NCBI GenBank assembly: GCA_907163375.1
Contig: CAJQUW010008763.1
Coordinates: forward strand, 1-64,000
Direction of reading: 5' to 3'
Length of the DNA stretch: 64,000 bases
Origin: Prostheceraeus crozeri
Lineage: Eukaryota > Platyhelminthes > Polycladida > Euryleptidae
Shown here: piece after piece, positions 29,001-39,285 of the stretch
How positions within the stretch are numbered: the first letter of the stretch is position 1
Layout: each line of letters begins with the position of its first letter
Program-made: the position numbers and the translations under genes
Notes under the pieces: generated by a model
Seen by the model: only the letters and a program-made list of their open reading frames with translations
The model's database searches: none
Told to the model about the DNA's origin: nothing

Positions 29001-32000
29001 CTAAGGGTGCATAGGAAGACAAACGCATAGAGTTTAGAGGAGAATTCACAAAATGTCACATGTTTGGTACAAACGAGACGTTTGCGCATGGCAAATGTCA
29101 CGATACAACAATGAAATTTGACATGGAGGTACCTGTGACTATTGTGAAGATGCTTAGCATTGACAAACGCGTCATCTAGGGGTGCATAGGATGACAAACG
29201 CATAGAGTTTAGAGGAGAATTCACAAAATGTCACATGTTTGGTACAAACGAGACGTTTGCGCATGGCAAATGTCACGATACAACAATGAAATTTGACATG
29301 GAGGTACCTGTGACTATTGTGAAGATGCTTAGCATTGACAAACGCGTCATCTAAGGGTGCATAGGAAGACAAACGCATAGAGTTTAGAGGAGAATTCACA
29401 AAATGTCACATGTTTGGTACAAACGAGACGTTTGCGCATGGCAAATGTCACGATACAACAATGAAATTTGACATGGAGGTACCTGTGACTATTGTGAAGA
29501 TGCTTAGGATTGACAAACGCGTCATCTAGGGGTGGATAGGAAGACAAACGCATAGAGTTTAGAGGAGAATTCACAAAATGTCACATGTTTGGTACAAACG
29601 AGACGTTTGCGCATGGCAAATGTCACGATACAACAATGAAATTTGACATGGAGGTACCTGTGACTATTGTGAAGATGCTTAGCATTGACAAACGCGTCAT
29701 CTAGGGGTGCATAGGAAGACAAACGCATAGAGTTTAGAGGAGAATTCACAAAATGTCACATGTTTGGTACAAACGAGACGTTTGCGCATGGCAAATGTCA
29801 CGATACAACAATGAAATTTGACATGGAGGTACCTGTGACTATTGTGAAGATGCTTAGCATTGACAAACGCGTCATCTAAGGGTGGATAGGAAGACAAACG
29901 CATAGAGTTTAGAGGAGAATTCACAAAATGTCACATGTTTGGTACAAACGAGACGTTTGCGCATGGCAAATGTCACGATACAACAATGAAATTTGACATG
30001 GAGGTACCTGTGACTATTGTGAAGATGCTTAGCATAGATAAACGCGTCATCTAAGGGTGCATAGGAAGACAAACGCATAGAGTTTAGAGGAGAATTCACA
30101 AAATGTCACATGTTTGGTACAAACGAGACGTTTGCGCATGGCAAATGTCACGATATAACGATGAAATTTGACATGGAGGTACCTGTGACTATTGTAAAGA
30201 TTCTTAGCATTGACAAACGCGTCATCTAAAGTGCATAGGAAGACAAACGCATAGAGTTTAGAGGAGAATTCACAAAATGTCACATGTTTGGTACAAACGA
30301 GACGTTTGCGCATGGCAAATGTCACGATACAACAATGAAATTTGACATGGAGGTACCTGTGACTATTGTGAAGATGCTTAGCATTGACAAACGCGTCATC
30401 TAAGGGTGCATAGGAAGACAAACGCATAGAGTTTAGAGGAGAATTCACAAAATGTCACATGTTTGGTACAAACGAGACGTTTGCGCATGGCAAATGTCAC
30501 GATACAACAATGAAATTTGACATGGAGGTACCTGTGACTATTGTGAAGATGCTTAGCATTGACAAACGCGTCATCTAAGGGTGCATAGGAAGACAAACGC
30601 ATAGAGTTTAGAGGAGAATTCACAAAATGTCACATGTTTGGTACAAACGAGACGTTTGCGCATGGCAAATGTCACGATACAACAATGAAATTTGACATGG
30701 AGGTACCTGTGACTATTGTGAAGATGCTTAGCATTGACAAACGCGTCATCTAAGGGTGCATAGGAAGACAAACGCATAGAGTTTAGAGGAGAATTCACAA
30801 AATGTCACATGTTTGGTACAAACGAGACGTTTGCGCATGGCAAATGTCACGATACAACAATGAAATTTGACATGGAGGTACCTGTGACTATTGTGAAGAT
30901 GCTTAGCATTGACAAACGCGTCATCTAAAGGTGCATAGGAAGACAAACGCATAGAGTTTAGAGGAGAATTCACAAAATGTCACATGTTTGGTACAAACGA
31001 GACGTTTGCGCATGGCAAATGTCACGATACAACAATGAAATTTGACATGGAGGTACCTGTGACTATTGTGAAGATGCTTAGCATTGACAAACGCGTCATC
31101 TAAGGGTGCATAGGAAGACAAACGCATAGAGTTTAGAGGAGAATTCACAAAATGTCACATGTTTGGTACAAACGAGACGTTTGCGCATGGCAAATGTCAC
31201 GATACAACAATGAAATTTGACATGGAGGTACCTGTGACTATTGTGAAGATGCTTAGCATTGACAAACGCGTCATCTAAGGGTGCATAGGAAGACAAACGC
31301 ATAGAGTTTAGAGGAGAATTCACAAAATGTCACATGTTTGGTACAAACGAGACGTTTGCGCATGGCAAATGTCACGATACAACAATGAAATTTGACATGG
31401 AGGTACCTGTGACTATTGTGAAGATGCTTAGCATTGACAAACGCGTCATCTAAGGGTGCATAGGAAGACAAACGCATAGAGTTTAGAGGAGAATTCACAA
31501 AATGTCACATGTTTGGTACAAACGAGACGTTTGCGCATGGCAAATGTCACGATACAACAATGAAATTTGACATGGAGGTACCTGTGACTATTGTGAAGAT
31601 GCTTAGCATTGACAAACGCGTCATCTAAGGGTGCATAGGAAGACAAACGCATAGAGTTTAGAGGAGAATTCACAAAATGTCACATGTTTGGTACAAACGA
31701 GACGTTTGCGCATGGCAAATGTCACGATACAACAATGAAATTTGACATGGAGGTACCTGTGACTATTGTGAAGATGCTTAGCATAGCCAAACGCGTCATC
31801 TAAGGGTGCATAGGAAGACAAACGCATAGAGTTTAGAGGAGAATTCACAAAATGTCACATGTTTGGTACAAACGAGACGTTTGCGCATGGCAAATGTCAC
31901 GATACAACAATGAAATTTGACATGGAGGTACCTGTGACTATTGTGAAGATGCTTAGCATTGACAAACGCGTCATCTAAAGGTGCATAGGAAGACAAACGC

Positions 32001-32594
32001 ATAGAGTTTAGAGGAGAATTCACAAAATGTCACATGTTTGGTACAAACGAGACGTTTGCGCATGGCAAATGTCACGATACAACAATGAAATTTGACATGG
32101 AGGTACCTGTGACTATTGTGAAGATGCTTAGCATTGACAAACGCGTCATCTAAGGGTGCATAGGAAGACAAACGCATAGAGTTTAGAGGAGAATTCACAA
32201 AATGTCACATGTTTGGTACAAACGAGACGTTTGCGCATGGCAAATGTCACGATACAACAATGAAATTTGACATGGAGGTACCTGTGACTATTGTGAAGAT
32301 GCTTAGCATTGACAAACGCGTCATCTAAGGGTGCATAGGAAGACAAACGCATAGAGTTTAGAGGAGAATTCACAAAATGTCACATTTTTGGTACAAACGA
32401 GACGTTTGCGCATGGCAAATGTCACGATACAACAATGAAATTTGACATGGAGGTACCTGTGACTATTGTGAAGATGCTTAGCATTGACAAACGCGTCATC
32501 TAAGGGTGCATAGGAAGACAAACGCATAGAGTTTAGAGGAGAATTCACAAAATGTCACATTTTTGGTACAAACGAGACGTTTGCGCATGGCAAA
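5017..32594. repeat. 175-bp satellite array, 157.6 units
   Basis: A head-to-tail tandem array. Each unit can be taken to start at AAACGCGTCATCT; such starts recur every 175 bp from 5,017 to 32,489, giving 157 complete units and a 106-bp partial one. Three units are 174 bp (starts 7,817, 7,991 and 30,215) because one G is missing from the GGG run. Every unit has GAATTC, GGTACC, ACGCGT and TGCGCA sites. Units are near-identical; differences cluster at unit positions 172-175 and 14-28. Inside the constant part lie two AAATGTCAC direct repeats around two overlapping dyads. A 75-codon minus-strand frame repeats in each unit; I treat it as a by-product, not a gene. There are no spacers, so this is not a CRISPR array. 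High homogeneity implies recent amplification or strong homogenisation; a centromeric or heterochromatic role is possible but not shown. Confidence 0.98.
7817..8164. repeat. Two adjacent 174-bp satellite units
   Basis: The units starting at 7,817 and 7,991 read CTAAAGTGC where others read CTAAGGGTGC, a net loss of one base. Since 174 is divisible by three, the minus-strand frame no longer shifts between units and stays open for 150 codons (7,649-8,101). The second of these units also carries two rare changes in the core (CGCTACATC instead of CGATACAAC, near 8,101). Confidence 0.9.
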
Positions 32595-33667
32595 CAGCTT
32601 GAGGGAGCAATGAATGTTGAAGTTGAGGCATCTGATAGTATAGGGTATACGTTTGACATGGACAACCACTTCTCTTAGCCGGCTCACCAGGTTTGGGGTC
32701 GAATTTTTCGAATATGTCTGGTTTATGGTAGAAATCAACCAATTTTATCGTGCTTAACATTGCAATGAGCGTGCTGGATTGCCCACCACGTTTTCTACTA
32801 CAGGCATCTGGCAATATGATTGGATTGTGAGTCCAAAATGTCAGACATAAAGGAATAATGACACATGATTTCGCTTATGTGGGTATAGTTGGGAAGTTCA
32901 AGATATTTCGAAAAAAAATAAAAATTTAATTGTGAGTGATTTGATTTGCTGAAAATGGACTAATCATGGAACATTTCTCTAAACATTTGCAAATGCGTTT
33001 TCAAAGTCGAATACGTATGCATAAGTAATTCACGAAAAACCAATTTAAGTGACCAGTTTAGCGTTGTTTAATTTCTTCAGATATTGTATCTAATAATAGT
33101 AGTCGCAAGAGAAGTTTGTGTGTGAAAGATCTATCACATAGTTGATCTCCTAACTAAATGATCTCATGATTTTCAGAGAATTTCATCACAAATTTTCAAG
33201 TGATGAGTTAGCCACACCCTCTGCCTGGTTCGGTATTCTTGAAAATGATAATTTCATTGCGTGGTCAATGTCTTTCCATTCATGATATTTGTTTTGCGAC
33301 TCGTTCCTACTGCATCTATTAAACGTCCTCTTCCAATCTTCGGTAGGATGGACGGTCGTCTATTGATGTTTGGTCTCCTTTATGTCTTCTTCTTCACTTG
33401 CAGGCGCAAATCGTCCTTCATGTTGGTGGAAAAATGATCCTTGCAGGTTTCCTTGGGCATCTTTTGGAAGATTGCTTTTCAATTTCTAAATTCATGACTC
33501 GTCGAACTAGACTTCAGTTTCTCCTCTGGCAAGGTGACTGAAAAAGGATGATGATCGAACTTTTTCGAATTCATGTATCGAATTGGATAGTAGATTCAAT
33601 TGTTGATGCATCTCTTGTCTGTCCGTTACTCATGATAGTCCGCACACCTTAAGTGAAATCAAATAAA
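32595..33667. other. Diverged right edge of satellite, then unassigned DNA
   Basis: After 32,594 the match to the unit drops sharply, but weak collinear similarity continues to about 32,770. CAATGAATGTTGAAG stands where units have CAATGAAATTTGACA, and TGCTTAACATTGCAATGAGCG-like bases stand where units have TGCTTAGCATTGACAAACGCG. This reads as one or more old, decayed units at the array edge. From 32,770 to 33,667 I see no gene. Confidence 0.45.
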
Positions 33668-33862
33668 CTGGTCTCCGTGGCTAAGTGCTTGGCATAGCGA
33701 TCTTTCGGTCCAGAGGTAGAGCTCCGAGAGTGTCATAGGAAGTCGTCAGGAAGGGCATCCGGACTAAAAGATCACAACGTTCCAGATTAATGTCTGACTG
33801 TGTCAGCACCGTCCAAGCCCTAGTAAGGCAGAGCAGTGACGTTAAACCATCACACACACAAA
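33668..33862 (+). mobile_element. tRNA-derived SINE, copy 1
   Basis: A short interspersed element with an RNA polymerase III-type head. It has a box A-like TGGCTAAGTGC at 33,678-33,688 and a box B-like GGTAGAGCTCC near 33,715. A body containing AGGAAGGGCATCCGGACTAA follows, a motif widely shared by the 3' ends of SINEs and their partner LINEs, and the element ends in a CACACACA tail. A second copy lies on the other strand at 57,908-58,058. Compared with that copy, this one has lost about ten bases inside box A, so it is probably transcriptionally dead. The two copies align over their whole length, which establishes the family. Confidence 0.8.
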
Positions 33863-35290
33863 TATAGATGGCTGCAAAACTGGCCACTGAATGTGCAGAG
33901 AACAACTTTGATATTTTGACATTCAGTGTTTATTTGAGCGAACATGACACCTTCTTCTTGCATTCAACTATCGTGTTTCACATAATATTGCAGTAAGTCG
34001 ATACATAGGCATACATACGAAAAACAGGGCGGTTAACGAAGCTTTTTAAACTGCAACTGTATGTTTTCAAACATTTTCTTCTTGGTTGAGGTACATGAAA
34101 ATATTGTGTAAACAACAAATTCAACGTAAATACCATCGACATGATACAACCACAAATTTTTTCAAGCTAGACGTTGGTGGCAGTACATGACTTCGTCAAC
34201 TTTAAATAAAAATACATTTTCAAATTCAAGCGGGGCTAACAAGCATTTTTCAGCACCATTTAAGAGAAAGAATTGCATAGCATCCTAACATCTGGCAAAC
34301 ATATTTGACTGCCAATAAACATACATGAAAACTCCAATTGCTGAAAGACATCAAATCGTACCACGCAAATCTTTGAAATTGAAATACTCTAACACAAATA
34401 TTATCATCTAATTCCCTTTTGCCTTCAAACTTGACATTTGTGAAACCAACTATCCCTGAATATATACTACCATTAAATGCTATCACATGCATGTATGTAA
34501 TAAAGCTACAAAAAGTACAAATATAATAATATGAATCATCTGTTAAACAGAAAGAAGCAGGCTTGCGTACTCGGAGGGCTCATAATGTCTGCTATCTATT
34601 AAATAAAAAAAAATCGAGTCCACGTTTTATGAATGATGGGAATTTCAGATCGTAGTTCGTTTTTCTTCTCAAGCAGCTCATCTTCTCTCATAAGTTCGCC
34701 AATTTCAAGTTTGCTCTCGATTCGTTTGAAGAAAAACGTCATCAAACAAACGTCTTTGTGTTTGTTGTGTCTTGAACGATGTTTCGCTATAGTTTTTGTT
34801 CACTTCGCAGTCTCCAGTTATACTTGAACTCTTCAGATGCGCAACGTTGTGACTGAAATTTTGGGAGAGCATTGTACCAAAATGCTCGCTCAAGCGGAGT
34901 TCTTGCGGCGATGATGATGCTTTGATGGTGCGATGATTCCTTTCAACAATTTCAAATGATGTGAAACATTGCAAAATATATATAAATATTTAATTTATTT
35001 GATTATAGAAATTTAGGTAGCCCTTGAGAGGAATGACGATCGTTCCCACAGGCAAACCAGGCAAGGTCAAAATTTTCTTAAAGAACACACAAATTGACAA
35101 CTGTCATTTAACAGTGGGCGAGCGAAAATTGCATATTGCTAAACAGAGCTTTTTATTTCCTGTATGCTCTCGTTGACGGATCCTCGCTGTAGAATCGCGA
35201 ACTCTGTGACATATATACACACAACGATCGAAAAACTCCTTGCATGAGAAAATTCCAAAAATCAATAACTTCCGTGAGAGATTGGCAACC
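33863..35290. other. Unassigned AT-rich DNA
   Basis: No gene is supported. Frames of 64-89 codons at 34,250-34,492 (-), 34,633-34,827 (+) and 34,705-34,974 (-) carry no recognisable motif. The stretch just left of 35,290 does not continue the gypsy-type relic found at 37.9-39.3 kb. Confidence 0.4.
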
Positions 35291-37890
35291 TTTTATTTAT
35301 TTATCTATTTCCACGAATCATTTTTAAGTGGCATTTCGTTAGACACTACAAGGCCACTTTACAATTAGACATATTGCAACATAACATCTGGATCAGAAAA
35401 TAGAGTGGAAGTAAACAGTTAAGAAATGCTGGAGAGAGAGAGAGAGAAAAACGGGGTCACTCGAAACAGTGCGAAAGTAGTTGTGTCTTAAGGCTTCGTT
35501 TGAATGACGAGACGGATGCAGAAGATTTAATTGATAATTGAAGTTTGTTCCAAGCACGAGCGGCGCATATTGAAAACGCTCGGTCACCAATAGTTTTACC
35601 GCGCGTCGTTGGTATAGCTAGAGCCATCAGAGACGATGATCGCAGGTGTGGTCTCGATTTTAGTTCAGAAACCAACTGGAGACAGCTTCTGAGGTAGGAT
35701 GGACCTTCATCATTAAGACAACGAAACACTATAACGAACAGTCGGTATTCAATGCGATATCGAATAGGGAGCCATTGTAAGGAGGTAAGCAAAGGCGTGA
35801 TGTGGTCATCGCTGCGAGAATTGAAGATGAGTCTTGCACTAGCGTTAAGGACCGATTGCAGTCGAGAAATGATACTGAGGGGCAAGTCCTGGTATAAGCT
35901 GCAGCAGTAATTGAGACGCGAGTGCACAATGCTGACTATAACAGTAGACAGAACCGACTGAGGAACACAATTACGAATTGATCTTATCTGGCGAAGAGCG
36001 CTGAAACACGAAGAAACTGTCTGCTGAATATGGCATTTCATGGAGAGGGTCGAATCGAGACAGATGCCAAGATTGCGGACTTTCTTGACTGGTATTACCG
36101 AATGGCTGCCTATGAACAGTGGAAGGTGAGGAACCAAATTCTGACGACGTTGTGAAGAACACCACATCACTTCAGTCTTGGCGATGTCAAGTTGAAGGCA
36201 GTTAGAGTGTAGCCATTTTGAAACTTCATTTATACAGGAAGTCATGTGTCGTGTCAATGAATCAGTGTCCGAAGGAGAGCAGGAGCCATAAATCTGAATA
36301 TCGTCAGCGTAAAAATGAAATTGCAATCCATGAGATCTGATGACATCGGCCAAATCAGCAATGTAAAACACAAAAAGAATTGGGACCAGGACAGAGCCTT
36401 GTGGGACACCATAGACGACAGTGGACGGAGTGGAACTGGAGCCGTTCGAGGATACGCATTGCTGCCTGTTTGAGAGGAAGGACGAGAACCATCTTAAAAC
36501 TGTCCCGCCAAGGCCGAACGATAATTCCAGACGTTTCAGTAGGATTTTGTGATTCACGGTATCGAAAGCGGATGTCAGATCAAGTAGGCAGAGGAGGGTA
36601 AGGTCACCTTTATCAGAAGCAAGCAGAATATCAGATGTAATTTTCAACAGAACCGTCTCACAAGAATGATAAGAGCGGTAAGCCGATTATAAGGATGGAA
36701 ACAAAGAGTGAGCCTTAATATAGATCAGGAGCTGACGGGCGACGAAACGCTCAAGTAGTTTAGATAGAGTACAAAGGTTTGATATTGGGCGGTATGAAGT
36801 AGGATCATCAGAACATCGTTGACCCTTCTTGAGAACCGGAGTGATGTTGACTTCTTTCCACAGACTCGGGAACGAGCCCGACCTCAGTGACTCATTGATA
36901 GTATGAGCGATGAATGGTGCGAGAATATCAATGTTAGACTTCAATAGATGAGTAGGCAAAGGATCATTCTGACTTTGTTTGTTGGGAAGCTTTAATGTGG
37001 CTGATACAATATCGGAGATGGATAGGCGACGGAATTCATTGAAAGAGCAACCCGCTGGTGCTGAAGAGAAGTCAGGTTTGGTGGAGGCAGGAAGACACCG
37101 ATATATGGCGTTGATTTTACTGTCAAAATGCCGATGGAATTCTGCTGCCGTGATGTGTACGTCAGGCTTGGTTTTCCCACGTCCCAACAAGCCATTTATG
37201 GATGACCACAACAGTTTCGGACGGTGCTGCTCAGGCGAAATCTTAGAGCGCCAGAACTGCTCACGCTTCGACTTTGTGAGATTTCGGTATGAAAGACGAG
37301 TGACTTTCAGTTCTGGTGCTCTGGCGACAGTTTCAGGAGAAGCAATTCGAGTAAGACGCTTGACTTGACGTTCGAGCCTTCTGACCTGGCGTTTGTAACG
37401 TAGACAGTCTTCGTCGTACCACGGATCAGAGGTGCGTTGGCGACAGCGTACAGTTTTCCAGGGAATATGAGTGTCAAGAAAATCGGTGATGATGTTGTTG
37501 TACTTAGCTGCAAGTCTCTCAGGATCAGATGCAACAAATAGATTAACATCACCAATGTCAGACGAAGCCACGGATATGCGGAAAGAGTCAACATCAAGAC
37601 GCCGGAAAGGACGGACTGATGCTGTATGATACACTGTTGGAGGACGCTGAAGAGGAGCTGACCAATTGATCAACCAATGATCCGATAGGCCAGGATCGGA
37701 GACTCTAGTGGCCATAGGTAGGAGATCAGATCTTGTGGCGACAATATCAATAGTACCACCACAGTCGTGTGTCGGGCCCTTGATGCAACAAGTGAGACCA
37801 TACGCATCGAAAAGGTTAAGCAGAGATCGAGCCGCTGTATCGTCAGGTTTCTCGATATGAATGTTGAAATCCCCAGCAAGAAACAGACGT
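35291..37890 (-). mobile_element. CR1/Jockey-type LINE, 5'-truncated
   Basis: A non-LTR retrotransposon read leftwards. It keeps the C-terminal part of the endonuclease, the whole reverse transcriptase, the C-terminal domain, a 3' UTR and a tail of AAATAGATAAATAAATAAAA type at 35,291-35,310. The 5' half (ORF1 and most of the endonuclease) is missing, as is usual when target-primed reverse transcription stops early. The right end abuts a gypsy-type reverse transcriptase at about 37,890. I could not find target-site duplications. A (GA)n run at about 35,431-35,447 lies in the 3' UTR. An intact catalytic box and only one nonsense codon suggest a fairly young copy. Confidence 0.9.
35457..37889 (-). 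pseudogene. LINE ORF2: endonuclease-reverse transcriptase, one stop
   Basis: This is a single frame of about 810 codons interrupted once, by a TAA at 36,687-36,689, where relatives have a glutamine codon (SLFPSL*SAYRSYHSCET). The segment before the stop holds the apurinic-like endonuclease end, with LAGDFN at about 37,863-37,880, a GPTHDCGGTIDIV run and an SDHW motif. A basic linker and the first RT motifs (YRPISNLCTLSKLLE) follow. The segment after it has LLDLTSAFDTVNH (motif A), GVPQGSVL (motif B), FYADDIQIY (catalytic YADD at 36,300-36,311) and a C-terminal domain ending ...CFE before TGA. The product would nick DNA and copy its own RNA at the nick. The stop removes the polymerase core from the upstream segment. 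CR1/L2-like affiliation comes from motif style, not alignment. Confidence 0.9.
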
Positions 37891-39285
37891 GACGTTTTTT
37901 GACGCGGCGTATTCCTCGGTTACTATTATGTCATCTACATAATTGTCAATTACTTCTTGATCTCTTCTCTTATTCCAAGCACCTCTATGAGGATACGTAT
38001 CATGATTCTAAGGGCACTGTTTAGACCGAACCCAAGTAGAGCAAGACAGTATTTGTGCCCTTGGAAGTTAACAATTTGGTGTGGCCATAACTCTTCATCA
38101 ATATGGATTTGAAGATAAACGTCTTTCAACTCCAATAACTTGCATGAAAGTCCTACCATCCTCCATTTTCTCAGCTTCTCTTCGCATACATCTGAGTTTC
38201 CTGTGCAACTCATAATAAAGTCATCTAATTGACGATAGTCTAACACCGGTATTTCTTTTTCCTTTATCACTTGATCTTGATCTACAGCTATCATGGTTGC
38301 CTTTATCTCACTTTCTCATGGTTTCAGTCATTCATTCTCAATCCATTCATTTACTTTCTTTCAAAATTCTTGTTGTAAATGCGGCTTTATACCATAGTTA
38401 GGAACAAAATTTTAATTTCTCAAATGATTCCACTTCCATTTAGCCACCCATTTCCCATCTTGAAAGTTCGCAGAGAAATCATTTTCATCAATCGGCTTCT
38501 CTTAAGACTTTTTCTATCGTTCACGTTAACCCAACCTCTTCAAGGACTGATGCCAAATCTCCTCCAACGTGGCAATGCCGTTGTAAATGTTAACTTCAAA
38601 ACAATCATTCCAACAAGAAAATCGGGTCATCTCAGATCTCATCGATAACAAAGCACCTCATGTTTAGGTCTCCAATTCGCGTTCTTATCGAAGCAACAGC
38701 TTGGAACACGCTTGATGCATGCCTTCCAGAAACTGTAGAGACAAAGCATGCGAATCGTTATAACTGACAGTTAAACTTTCGACACAAATCGGTTGTTGTG
38801 ATTGTTCTTGTTGATACAGTTTCTACAAGTGTTTTGATGCCAACTCCTTCGATGTGTCTTATATTGATTGCACTTGTAGCATCTCCGCTTTTCTTCCGAC
38901 GAGCGACAGAACTTTGCATTGTGACTGATCCTTTCGCATTTAGGCCTTTTGTACTTGCACTCAAACCTAATTTGAACATTTTTAGAGTATTGACTACCAA
39001 ATTGCGTCCTCATTGCCAGAGCTGTACAGCTATTCTTCTAATCTTTTGACAATGTCCTTGCTGTTTCCACTATTTCAAATAAATTTAACGAGTCAGTGCT
39101 TATTTGAGACTTAGTTCGCATAGTTCTTGCAGTTTCTTTTGACAGTCCTGTTGTAAAAGTGTGAATAAAAACTCCTTGCTTTTAATGTCACATAGGGACA
39201 CCAGTCTTTCTATACTTGCCAAATACGGATGTACGTCTACTATCTCCGAATTATCCCGCCTGTAGTTTCTTAGCAGTCTATTTTA
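37890..39285 (-). pseudogene. Ty3/gypsy-type gag-pol relic
   Basis: A decayed LTR-retrotransposon polyprotein, read leftwards in several frames. From the right: a Gag C-terminal region (VHPYLASIERLV, then a frameshift, then TGLSKETARTMRTKSQ); a cysteine-rich zinc-knuckle region at about 38,780-39,020 (CYKCNQ and neighbouring Cys/His); a degraded stretch where a protease would be; and a reverse transcriptase start (VAKWKWN, then IPVLDYRQLDDF, SCKLLELKDVYLQIHIDE, KYCLALLGFGLN). A frameshift near 37,950 precedes NYVDDIIVTEEY, whose YVDD catalytic box is at 37,930-37,941. The frame ends at the LINE junction. RNase H and integrase are absent. The Gag and RT wording matches Ty3/gypsy-like elements; the exact clade is uncertain. 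Confidence 0.75.

Noticed and set aside
5024-32548. More than 150 identical 75-codon minus-strand ORFs as a gene family
   Set aside because: They arise once per satellite unit from one stop-poor frame. They overlap by 52 bp, have no promoter or splice signals, and change frame at every unit.
5017-32594. CRISPR-like repeat array
   Set aside because: Units are contiguous 175-bp copies with no unique spacers, and the genome is that of an animal.
36380-36601. Plus-strand ORFs over 35.4-37.9 kb as genes
   Set aside because: They are antisense or out-of-frame shadows of the LINE reverse-transcriptase frame.
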